Positions 1 to 6,920 of a stretch of 64,000 bases of DNA are shown piece by piece. Position 1 is the first letter of the stretch. The number at the start of each line of letters is the position of its first letter. The stretch lies in assembly GCF_000381265.1 (NCBI RefSeq), contig NZ_KB906253.1, positions 186,001-250,000 on the forward strand, written 5' to 3'. Under the pieces are notes generated by a model. It was given only the letters and a program-made list of their open reading frames with translations. It was not told the DNA's origin and did not search any database. Source of the DNA: Curvibacter lanceolatus ATCC 14669 (GTDB taxonomy: Bacteria; Pseudomonadota; Gammaproteobacteria; Burkholderiales; Burkholderiaceae_C). A program made the translations under genes and the position numbers.

Positions 1-631
1 AACGACCCAGTTCTGATGTGGCCTCGAAAATTGAACGATTCAGGTAGTCAAAGCGGCCGACTTTCAGCATTTCGAAGAGGTTCAGGTAGCTGCCCTTCAC
101 CACCTCAAACCCATTGGTTTGCAGGATGTCGGTGTCGACCCAGTCCAGGCCAGAGCCTATGGGGTGATTTTTCAGCTGTTCGATGCGTGTGATCGAACCG
201 GCATTCTTCATGCCGCGCGGGTTGGCCAGCAGCACGCGGTAGCCGCCGCCGCCCAGGTAAATCGGAAACGGAATGAGCGTCAGTCCCTCCGTCAGGCGGC
301 TACCTGCTGAGGTGACGAACACATTGCAAACCTCTCCCGCTTTGATCAACTCGACGTAGCGCAGATCGGACGTCGAGGTCATGGGAACTTCGCAGTGGGT
401 CAATGTGTATGGCTTGCCACTGGCCTGCATGGCCAGCCGTATGAGGGCCGAACGGTAGGCGATCAGTGGGTTCAGTTCGTCGGCCGCCGCCAACTTGATG
501 TCGATGCGCCGGACGGCCGGCATTCTCTGTGACGCCGGCGCTTGTTCAAGCCCTGCAATACCAGGCAGGCCCATGGCCAGTAAGGCCAAGGCGCCGACAA
601 CTCTTGGCAAAGCATGGAGCGTGAGCGACAT
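1..631 (-). CDS. periplasmic solute-binding-like protein, 3' end cut by window edge
   Basis: An open frame runs from ATG at 631-629 to the left edge without a stop, so about 210 residues of the N-terminal part are visible. It opens with a signal-like segment (MSLTLHALPRVVGALALLAM, then GLPGIAG). Later text such as GLDWVDTDILQTNGF and LNLFEMLKVGRFDYLNRS resembles uncharacterised periplasmic binding proteins of the family-3 (PBP2) fold, where a lobe-2 segment of this type is common. Ligand unknown. No partner gene is visible because the downstream side lies outside the window. The alternative is a sensor or other secreted protein with the same fold. The family call is by pattern memory. Confidence 0.6.
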   Translation of the reverse strand, partial: MSLTLHALPRVVGALALLAMGLPGIAGLEQAPASQRMPAVRRIDIKLAAADELNPLIAYRSALIRLAMQASGKPYTLTHCEVPMTSTSDLRYVELIKAGEVCNVFVTSAGSRLTEGLTLIPFPIYLGGGGYRVLLANPRGMKNAGSITRIEQLKNHPIGSGLDWVDTDILQTNGFEVVKGSYLNLFEMLKVGRFDYLNRSIFEATSELGR

Positions 632-1095
632 GAATTGAAAGACATATCTGATGAATATGACGAGTTGTACATCCGTTGCAATGGAGCAGCACATCAGCGT
701 GCGGTAGCGAACGGGCGGGATCGCCCGTGATATGAGCTCTGCTCAGGGTGGCTGACTGGCTGGTTGTGTGCTTGCTCATCGCGCTCGGCCGGGGCCCAGG
801 CTGGTCTGCCAGGCGCTGTGGACGTCTGCATGCAGGCTGGCCTGCGCAGCCATGTCGCCTTGGGCTATGACTCAGGGCCTTGGGCGCCGAAACCTGCGCT
901 GTCTGCGCCATGGGTGTCCGGGGGGGCAGATGGAGGTCATGCAGAGGGGTTGTCCGTCGGCCATGTTTTGCTGCTCCATGGGCTCGGATACCGGGTCAGG
1001 TTTGGCGCCGGGCCGGCCCAGTCGGCTCGCCCTAGAGGGCAGCTGAGTGGGCCGTCTTTTTCATCGCACCTGCATGCGCCGCAGGCGATGGCTTT
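632..1095. other. 464-base gap with hairpins but no convincing gene
   Basis: No open frame here looks like a recognisable protein. It holds a perfect 7-bp stem (ACGGGCG 711-717, CGCCCGT 722-728, 4-base loop). A second, nested hairpin is followed by a T run on the plus strand (1014-1061). Those two structures suggest a plus-strand transcript ending here, perhaps a small RNA, although no promoter is obvious. Confidence 0.4.
1014..1061 (+). terminator. Rho-independent-type hairpin on plus strand with no upstream gene
   Basis: Outer arms CGGCCCA (1014-1020) and TGGGCCG (1048-1054) enclose an inner stem GCCCT/AGGGC (1029-1033, 1036-1040). A T run follows at 1057-1061. The orientation fits a plus-strand transcript, but the nearest genes on both sides are on the minus strand. 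Confidence 0.55.
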
Positions 1096-2070
1096 CTATT
1101 CCGGACGGATGCCGCTGTTGCGGATCACCTGGCGCCATTTCTCGGTGTCGCGCCGGATGTAGCCGGCCAGGGCTTCGGGGCTGCCTGGGCTCGGCTCGGC
1201 GCCCTGGGCCTTCAACTGGCGCACCACACCGGGGTCGGCCAAGCTGGTCTGCAGAGCCTTGTTGATCTGCAGGACCAGCGCCTTGGGTGTTTTGGCGGGG
1301 GCGAACAGCCCGTACCAGATCTCGTAGTCGAGTCCGCTCACGCCCAATTCGGTGAAGGTGGGCACCTGTGGCAGGCTGGCATGACGGCGGGGCGCGGCCA
1401 CGGCCAGCGGTTGCAACTTGCCCACCTGGATGTATTGGATCACGCTAGGGATGGCATTGATACCCACCTGCACATGACCGGCCACCAGGTCGTTCACCGA
1501 GGGGGCGCCGCCCTTGTAGGGGATGTTGACCAGGCGGGTGCCGGTGGCTTGCTGGAACGCTTCCATGGCCAGGTGGTTGGGACTGCCCACACCACCTGAG
1601 CTGTAGTTGAGCTCGTCTGGCTTGCGCTTCAACAGGCTCAGCAGATCGCCAAGCGATTTGACCCCCAGGGACGGTGTGGCCGTGAACACCGGGGTATTGG
1701 TCAGTACCATGCCCACAGGCGTCAGGTCGCGTTCGGGCTGGTAGGCCAGGCGGGTCTTGATCATGGGCTCGGTCACGATGTGCGAGCCTGCCCCCAGGAT
1801 CAGGGTGTAGCCGTCAGCAGGGGCCGAGGCCACCGACTGGAAGCCCGGCGCACCGGGCTTGTTGTCGATGATGACGGGCTGTTTCAACTGTTCTGTCAGT
1901 TGCGTCGCGATCACGCGCATGGCGGTGTCGGCCGCCGCCCCGGCCGGAAAGGGCAGCACGATGTGTATCGGCTTGTCGGGGTAGGCGGCCAGGGCACCGG
2001 TGGCGACCAGGGCGAGGCCGCAGGCCAAGGCCTGCAGGCGGTTCAGGATGGGCATGAGGGTCTTCTTCAT
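1096..2070 (-). CDS. Bug/TctC family tripartite tricarboxylate transporter receptor
   Basis: 324 residues, the usual length for Bug receptors. These are secreted periplasmic proteins that bind carboxylates or amino-acid derivatives. A signal peptide with an Ala-rich cleavage region is followed by the family opening YPDKPIHIVLPFPAGAAADT. The conserved blocks NKPGAPG, PADGYTL and the NYSSGGVGSPNHLA/VNIPYKGGAPSVNDLVAGHV regions are all present. The start overlaps the end of the upstream amidohydrolase by 4 bases (ATGA), which indicates translational coupling. With the amidohydrolase and porin it forms a three-gene operon, so its ligand is plausibly an N-acyl amino acid. No TctA/TctB membrane subunits are nearby, which is normal for Bug proteins. 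Confidence 0.93.
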   Translation of the reverse strand: MKKTLMPILNRLQALACGLALVATGALAAYPDKPIHIVLPFPAGAAADTAMRVIATQLTEQLKQPVIIDNKPGAPGFQSVASAPADGYTLILGAGSHIVTEPMIKTRLAYQPERDLTPVGMVLTNTPVFTATPSLGVKSLGDLLSLLKRKPDELNYSSGGVGSPNHLAMEAFQQATGTRLVNIPYKGGAPSVNDLVAGHVQVGINAIPSVIQYIQVGKLQPLAVAAPRRHASLPQVPTFTELGVSGLDYEIWYGLFAPAKTPKALVLQINKALQTSLADPGVVRQLKAQGAEPSPGSPEALAGYIRRDTEKWRQVIRNSGIRPE

Positions 2071-2999
2071 GGTGTTTCAAGGGGGACGAGCGAGGGCTGG
2101 ATCGGGCCTTGCAGCAGGGTAGGAAGGTCATCTGCCAGCGCATTGAGCATGCGATGCAAGGCTTGCACCAGCAAGCCATAGCCCGGCGTGAGGGTGCACA
2201 GGGCCTCATCCATGTAGAGCGCGCGGTTCAGCTCGATCTGCAGGCTGTGGCAATGGCGGGTGGGTTGGCCGTGGCGGTGGATCAGTTCTGCCCCTTCGTA
2301 GGGGTCGTTGATCGAGACACACAGGCCTTGGGCGCGCAGCAACTCCGCCACAGCTTGGGTCACCTCTGTGGCGGCGCTTTGGCCATGCAGGTCGCTCACC
2401 ACCACATCGGGCCTTGCGCGACCTGCGTCGTGGTTCATGGCGTTGCCCACCGATTTCATCGAGTGGCAGTCCAGATGCAGGCAGTGACCGAAGTGTTGCT
2501 GGGTACTGTCGATCAGTGTGGCCAGCGCAGCATGGTAGGGGTCGTAGTAGGCGCTGAGCCGCCGTTCTACCTCGCTCACCGGCAGGGCGTGGTGGTACAT
2601 CGGCACCCCTGGCAAGGCCAGGCGCCGGATCAAGCCGAAGCCACGTTCGGACTTCTCGCTGGGCGCCAGCGGGGTGGGCCAGGGGGCGTCGAGCATGGCG
2701 GGGTCGATGTCGTCGCGGGCGCGGTTCACATCGATCAGCGAGCGGTGGAACCGCGCCGACAGCACCGGTGCGCGCCCGTTGGCGGCCTGGGCCCAAAGCG
2801 CATCCACATGGGCATCCCATGAGCTTCGGATGGCGGCCCAGGGGGCAAGGGTGGGGACGTCCTCGGGCCAGTGAGGCCAGCTGTGCGGGGAGTCGATCAC
2901 CAAGGGCAGGTGCGGGCCGTCAGGCCGTGCCGGCAACAGGTCGTAGGCAGGCGACGGGCCCGATGTCAGGGGCAGTGGGTTCAAGTTCGGCTCCGCCAT
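2067..2999 (-). CDS. N-formylglutamate amidohydrolase family protein (active-type)
   Basis: 310 residues of the HutG/FGase family, metal-dependent amidases that release formate or an acyl group from N-acyl amino acids. The hallmarks are in order. PHS near residue 38 corresponds to the PHAG/PHSG motif. LIDVNRARDDIDP corresponds to the D-x-NR block. LDCHSM is the D-x-HS core. A late EGAELIHRHG block is followed by LQIELNRALYM. Its ATG overlaps the porin stop by one base and its stop overlaps the Bug receptor start by four, so the three genes are one operon. The true substrate is not visible from sequence. No other histidine-utilisation genes are nearby, so a hut role is unlikely. Compare the degraded homologue at 6917-7984. 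Confidence 0.88.
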   Translation of the reverse strand: MAEPNLNPLPLTSGPSPAYDLLPARPDGPHLPLVIDSPHSWPHWPEDVPTLAPWAAIRSSWDAHVDALWAQAANGRAPVLSARFHRSLIDVNRARDDIDPAMLDAPWPTPLAPSEKSERGFGLIRRLALPGVPMYHHALPVSEVERRLSAYYDPYHAALATLIDSTQQHFGHCLHLDCHSMKSVGNAMNHDAGRARPDVVVSDLHGQSAATEVTQAVAELLRAQGLCVSINDPYEGAELIHRHGQPTRHCHSLQIELNRALYMDEALCTLTPGYGLLVQALHRMLNALADDLPTLLQGPIQPSLVPLETP

Positions 3000-4102
3000 C
3001 AGAAACGATGCAGCATGCCTACCCCGACACCGGTGGCCTGGCTGTTGGGCAGGTGGCTGTTGCTCACGTCGCGATCGACAAACACATACAGGGTGCTGCG
3101 CGCACTCAGGCTGTGGCTGTAGTCGGCCTGGAATTTCTTCAGCTTGCCGGCTGGGTCAGTCTGCACGTCGCGCTGCATCAGGTTGGCCGTGACGCGGTGC
3201 ACACCAAAGGGCACGGTGGCGCCGATCAGCCACACCTTGACGGCTGAACGGGCACCCGGTGCGGCATTGAACTGTTCCTGGCTCAGCAGGGCGTAGGTCT
3301 TGAAGCTCGGGGCCTCGTAGCTGGCCACGACCTGGGCCTTGTTCTTGAAATCGTTGACCAGGAAGCCACCCTTTTTTTCATCCCAGCCGTAGCCCGTGCC
3401 CAGGCCCCAGGGGCCATTTTTGTAGTTCAGCGCCACTTGGTATTGCTTGAAATCGTCGGGCGATTTCAGTGCCGGGTTGGTCGTGGGGTTGGTGGCATCG
3501 GGCCCGGCCAGGTTGACCCGCGCCACAGCATTGAATCCACTGAAGTCGGGCGTCTTGTAGGTGAGGGCATTGGACACCCGGTTGTTGCCGTTCAGCACCC
3601 GGGTGCCGATCGCCACCACCCCGGCGTCATGCACGATCCAGCGCAGATTGCGGGCGGCTTGCGAATAGAGCGGTGAGCCCGTGGGCGTGTCGGAGTCCAG
3701 TCGCCCCATGTTCAGCGTGCCCCAGGGCCCGCGCAGGCCCACGTAGGCGTTGCGCATTGGCGGCGACACCAGGCTGCCGTTGGGCGCGTTGATACCGAAC
3801 TCGATGCCGAACACGGCCTGCTGCCCAGCGCCGAGGTCTTCCACGCCCCGAAAGCCCAGTCGTGAGGTGTTGTCAGACATCTGGGTGCGGCTGGCACCGG
3901 CGGTGCCGTAGCCCACGTTTGACTTGGCGCCAGCATGCACGGTTTCCACGCTCAGGTCCATGCGGCCGTACAGGTTCAGGCTGCTGCGGGTAACGGGGCT
4001 ATTGGGTTCGTCGGCGTCATCGGCAGCACTGGCCGATCCGCAGAGCACCGCCATTGCGGTGGCGCCGGCCAGCGTCAGCAGGCTCACGGGGCTGTTCTTC
4101 AT
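2999..4102 (-). CDS. Gram-negative trimeric porin (OmpC-like, Burkholderiales type)
   Basis: 367 residues from ATG at 4102. This start was preferred over an in-frame ATG 66 bases upstream because it begins directly with the signal peptide MKNSPVSLLTLAGATAMAVL ending near GSASA. Family features are LYGRMDLSVET at the first strand, SRLGFRGVEDLGAGQQAVF, and the L3-type region MRNAYVGLRGPWGTLNMGR. The protein ends in the terminal aromatic LHRF, the beta-barrel assembly signal. It is the first gene of an operon with the amidohydrolase and Bug receptor, so it probably admits the same substrate across the outer membrane. It is divergent from an IclR regulator, and a candidate operator lies 12 bases before its start. 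Confidence 0.93.
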   Translation of the reverse strand: MKNSPVSLLTLAGATAMAVLCGSASAADDADEPNSPVTRSSLNLYGRMDLSVETVHAGAKSNVGYGTAGASRTQMSDNTSRLGFRGVEDLGAGQQAVFGIEFGINAPNGSLVSPPMRNAYVGLRGPWGTLNMGRLDSDTPTGSPLYSQAARNLRWIVHDAGVVAIGTRVLNGNNRVSNALTYKTPDFSGFNAVARVNLAGPDATNPTTNPALKSPDDFKQYQVALNYKNGPWGLGTGYGWDEKKGGFLVNDFKNKAQVVASYEAPSFKTYALLSQEQFNAAPGARSAVKVWLIGATVPFGVHRVTANLMQRDVQTDPAGKLKKFQADYSHSLSARSTLYVFVDRDVSNSHLPNSQATGVGVGMLHRF

Positions 4103-4114
4103 GGGTTTCTTTCG

Positions 4115-4129
4115 TTTCGTTGATTGAAA
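4115..4129. promoter_or_regulatory. candidate IclR operator, porin side
   Basis: TTTC and GAAA arms flank seven bases (4115-4118, 4126-4129). The 16-base stretch 4114-4129 is nearly the exact reverse complement of the stretch at 4215-4230. The two copies therefore bracket the divergent promoter region of the porin operon and the IclR gene. Confidence 0.5.
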
Positions 4130-4214
4130 TGACTTGCCGGCGATGTGTATCCTATGATTTAGGGGCATATATAGAAACAGTTGAAACCCGTTAGTGGTAG
4201 ATTTCGTTTAAGTT

Positions 4215-4229
4215 TTTCAATCAATGAAA
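4215..4229. promoter_or_regulatory. candidate IclR operator, regulator side
   Basis: Perfect inverted repeat TTTCA (4215-4219) and TGAAA (4225-4229) with a 5-base spacer, 29 bases before the IclR start. The same TTCA-N5-TGAA core recurs before the paralogous regulator at 8082-8096. Confidence 0.55.
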
Positions 4230-4258
4230 CATAAATTCATCAAGATGTCTTCCCGACC

Positions 4259-5059
4259 ATGACCACCGACTACACCGTCTCTGCTGTTGACGAGGCCGTT
4301 GCCTTGATGTTGCTGGTAGCGCAGAACCCTGGCCTGGGCGTGAGCCAACTGGCACAACGATCGGGCAACACCAAGGCACGCACCTTCCGTCTTTTGTTCA
4401 CCCTGGAGCAGCGGCGCCTGGTCACCCGCATGGGCAAGGTCCCCACCTATCACCTGGATGTGCAGGCGTTGTACCTGGGCGTGGCCGCCCAGGAGCAGGT
4501 CGATTTGGTGGGACAGACCAGGCCGCTCCTGCTGGCGCTGGGGGGCGAATGCCATGAGAACGTGCAATTGCGGGTGCGTGACGGGCTGGATTCGGTGTGC
4601 ATTGACCGCTGGCAAAGTGCGCGCGACCAGCCCATCCGCAGCCAGGCTGGCAGCCGCCGCCGCCTGCACGCCGGGGCCTCCTGCAAACTGCTGCTGGCCT
4701 ATGCGCCAGAGGAGGTGCGGCAGGCCTTGTTTTCGAGTGAGCTGCCACGCTACACCCCGCAGACGCTGACCCACCGCAGCCGGCTGACCCAGGAGATCAG
4801 CCGCATCCATGCGGAGGGTTACAGTGTTTCGATGGGTGAAATAACGCCTGGGTTCGGTGCGTTTGCGGCGCCGGTGCGGGGCAAGAGCGGTCAAGTACTG
4901 GCTGCCCTGAGCATCACCGGCCCCATGGAGCGCCTTCAGGCCAGCCAGGCGCAGTTGGTGGCCCAGTTGTGCAGCGCAGCGCGTCGCATGTCGCGGGTTC
5001 TTGCGGGCGAAGTCGACGTCGAGGCTGTGACAGGCCCTGCAGCAAGCGCAGACAATTGA
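4259..5059 (+). CDS. IclR family transcriptional regulator (module 1)
   Basis: 266 residues. The N-terminal winged helix reads GVSQLAQRSGNTKARTFRLL, followed by LEQRRLV. A C-terminal IclR effector domain contains GASCKLLLAYAPEEVRQAL and ends with GFGAFAAPV and LAALSITGP. It is transcribed away from the porin/amidohydrolase/Bug operon, so local control of that operon is the natural inference. It is a close paralogue of the regulator at 8130: both begin with nearly the same TDYTV-AAVD/SAVD opening and share RAGSRRRLHAGASCKLLLAY-like text. The ATG lacks a strong Shine-Dalgarno sequence. The effector may be the N-acyl amino acid or its product; this is inference. Confidence 0.93.
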   Translation: MTTDYTVSAVDEAVALMLLVAQNPGLGVSQLAQRSGNTKARTFRLLFTLEQRRLVTRMGKVPTYHLDVQALYLGVAAQEQVDLVGQTRPLLLALGGECHENVQLRVRDGLDSVCIDRWQSARDQPIRSQAGSRRRLHAGASCKLLLAYAPEEVRQALFSSELPRYTPQTLTHRSRLTQEISRIHAEGYSVSMGEITPGFGAFAAPVRGKSGQVLAALSITGPMERLQASQAQLVAQLCSAARRMSRVLAGEVDVEAVTGPAASADN

Positions 5060-5204
5060 CGGTCGGTGCGAAGGCCCTGCCGCATCAAGGCGGCGTTCGT
5101 GTTGCGGCTGCACGCACTTGCCGCGCTGACTCAGTGGCTCTTGGCCGGGGCTCATGAACTCGATCACCGATTTTGCTGACGAGGTCGCGCGTCTGCGTAT
5201 TGCC

Positions 5205-5651
5205 TCAGAACAATCCTTGCAGAGCACGTGAAATCTGGCTGGCTGATTGCAAGCGCACAAAGTAGTCACTGAGCTTCTGGGTGTGGCGATGGGCCTGTTC
5301 GGAGCCCATTTGATGCAGGTAGGACAACGCCACGCAGGTGACCACGATGCCCGCCACATGGCTGGGCATTTCTTCGTCAAATCCACTCCCATCGATCTTC
5401 AGGCGCACCGGACGGGCTGGGTCTCGTCCGGGGAACAGATACAAGCCCTGGTTGCTGAGTCTCACGAACTCCCAGTCATCCCGGTTGCCTTCGACGATGA
5501 AGGTCTGGCCCCAGTTGTAGACCAGGCTTTCGAAATGGGTGGCATCGGGAAAGCCGAACAGGTGGGACAGCAAGGTGCTGCGGTGCTGGGTGGGGACAAC
5601 GTGGACGGCTACGGTGCCGGTACCAGGGAGGGGTTGAGAGGCGGAAGACAT
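5205..5651 (-). CDS. ArdB/KlcA-type antirestriction protein homologue
   Basis: 148 residues with the ArdB/KlcA pattern along its full length. A V-x-x-VP opening is followed by an R...L...FG segment, ESLVYNWG, and WEFVRLSNQGLYLFP (family: W-x-x-LSNGG-x-x-x-P). Then come GFDEEMPSHVAGIVVTCVAL (family: G-x-EMS-x-AAGI-x-x-x-L) and a C-terminal helix ending SRALQGLF. Family members are small DNA-mimic-like or otherwise acting inhibitors of type I restriction and are usually carried on plasmids. Here the gene is last in an apparent four-gene operon with FliT-like, FliD-like and degenerate amidohydrolase genes, 72 bases after the FliT-like gene. No plasmid genes are visible. Whether it still blocks restriction is unknown. 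Confidence 0.75.
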   Translation of the reverse strand: MSSASQPLPGTGTVAVHVVPTQHRSTLLSHLFGFPDATHFESLVYNWGQTFIVEGNRDDWEFVRLSNQGLYLFPGRDPARPVRLKIDGSGFDEEMPSHVAGIVVTCVALSYLHQMGSEQAHRHTQKLSDYFVRLQSASQISRALQGLF

Positions 5652-5723
5652 GGATAAGTAGTGGGTATGGCTCGGGTGGGCGAGGGCTGTTGAGGGGGCG
5701 TTGGCTGGGTTTCAGCGCCAGGT

Positions 5724-6002
5724 TCATGGGCTTTCATGGCTTCTTCCGTCAGCCAGGATGTCTCGCAAGGTCTGAACTTCGTCTTGCAAGCAACGTTCGG
5801 CCTTCTGGCTGAGCTGGCACGCATGCGCGTGGGCATCGCACAGGCGCTGGAAGTCTGGCCGGTCATTGGCGAGCACGTGGTTTGTCTTCAGCAACAGCCT
5901 GACCACCTGCAGGTGGGTCAGGGCGAGTGCATTCCAGTCCAGGCGCTCCGTCGCCTGACGCAGGCGGCTGATCAGAGTGGGAAGTTCGTGTTGCAAGGGC
6001 AT
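5724..6002 (-). CDS. small helical protein, possible FliT-like chaperone
   Basis: 92 residues, predicted almost entirely helical, with no signal peptide or membrane segment. The layout is a leading helix (LISRLRQATERLDWNALALT), a middle region with LLLKTNHVL, and a last helix QDEVQTLRDIL. That layout, its size and its place directly after a FliD-like gene resemble FliT, the export chaperone that binds the FliD C-terminus. Sequence identity to known FliT proteins cannot be judged by eye, so the call rests mainly on context. It starts 51 bases after the FliD-like stop. It could instead be an unrelated helical partner of that protein. Confidence 0.5.
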   Translation of the reverse strand: MPLQHELPTLISRLRQATERLDWNALALTHLQVVRLLLKTNHVLANDRPDFQRLCDAHAHACQLSQKAERCLQDEVQTLRDILADGRSHESP

Positions 6003-6053
6003 GGGCTTGAAAGAAAATGAAATGGAGTTCGACCTGGCGTCCGGGCGGAGGCA

Positions 6054-6920
6054 TCAAGGGGGCATCTGCCCGGCGGGGTCATGGCGACCCAGGTCGTGCA
6101 AGCGTTGGCCCGTCATCTGAAGGTCCGATCTCAACCTTTGCAGCAGCTTCAGCTGGGCCACTCGGGGAGCCAGCGCCTGTTCGCATCGGTCGCACAACCA
6201 AGCCCGGCGTTGCATCGTGTTGCGTTGCCGTGCCTCCAGGGTGTGCAGTCGTTGGCGGATCAGACCCGTGTGGCGATCGGTCCAGGCCCTGACCATGCCA
6301 ACAAAGGCTCCCAGCACACCGCTGGGGTGTGCGTGTCCGGTGCTGCCCAGCACGTTGGCCAGACCGGTTGGGCTCCGCTTCAAGGTGGCCTGGCAGTCTC
6401 CGATGTTGAATCCGTAGACCCCTTGATCGTTCAGCTGCAAACCGTAGTGGATCAGGCTGTGGCCATCGACATTCAAAAGCAAGGTGCTTCTGACCCGGCT
6501 GCGCAAAGCCACCACGCCGCTGTCCGTACCGAGCACGCAAGGGCCAGTGACTTGTGCGCTGCCGAGGATCAGCTCCTTGAGGCTTTGGTCCAGGGTGTTG
6601 CAGGCTTGCAGCAGGCTGTTCAAGGTGTTCAGGTCCGACTCTGTGGATCTGGGCGGGAGGTCCATCCTCCATGACGCGGCGCGTCGGGCCGGAGGGCTTA
6701 TCTCGATCAATGACCGCTCGAAATGAAGCAAGGCACTTTGCAGGTGTTGCAATGCCACGGCGGTGGCCTGGGTGCGTGTCTGCTCAGCCTTCAGCAGGGC
6801 ATTGGCCTGGATCAGCAGGGCCATCGCCGGACCCGCCGCAGAGGGCTTGTCGACAGGCTCCTTGAGCTTGGCTTCGACGGGAGGGGCCCCCGATTCGGGG
6901 GAGAAGGGTGGCCGGGTCAT
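6054..6920 (-). CDS. miniature FliD-like (flagellar cap) protein
   Basis: 288 residues from ATG at 6920, which overlaps the upstream amidohydrolase stop as ATGA; an earlier in-frame ATG at 6962 is less likely. Residues about 32-75 (ALLIQANALLKAEQTRTQAT, then HLQSALLHFERSLIEIS) match the pattern of the FliD N-terminal coiled segment. From about residue 95 it follows the FliD C-terminal domain: LNTLNSLLQACNTLDQSL, VVALRSRVRSTLLL, YGLQLNDQGVYGFNI, LKRSPTGLANVLG, and terminal helices ending LQMTGQRLHDLG. Ordinary FliD proteins are about 450 residues or more, so the surface-exposed central domains appear to be missing. It has seven or so Cys/Trp residues unusual for FliD. No flagellin, FliS or other flagellar gene is in the window. 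Confidence 0.65.
   Translation of the reverse strand: MTRPPFSPESGAPPVEAKLKEPVDKPSAAGPAMALLIQANALLKAEQTRTQATAVALQHLQSALLHFERSLIEISPPARRAASWRMDLPPRSTESDLNTLNSLLQACNTLDQSLKELILGSAQVTGPCVLGTDSGVVALRSRVRSTLLLNVDGHSLIHYGLQLNDQGVYGFNIGDCQATLKRSPTGLANVLGSTGHAHPSGVLGAFVGMVRAWTDRHTGLIRQRLHTLEARQRNTMQRRAWLCDRCEQALAPRVAQLKLLQRLRSDLQMTGQRLHDLGRHDPAGQMPP

Noticed and set aside
764..1162. Plus-strand open frames between the partial gene and Bug receptor
   Set aside because: Cys/Ala/Gly-rich with no motif; one overlaps the conserved 3' end of the Bug gene. Better explained as non-coding or RNA.
4217..5392. Minus-strand open frame of 391 codons opposite IclR gene 1
   Set aside because: Shadow of the IclR gene; sequence has no fold pattern and crosses into the ArdB-like gene region in a different frame.
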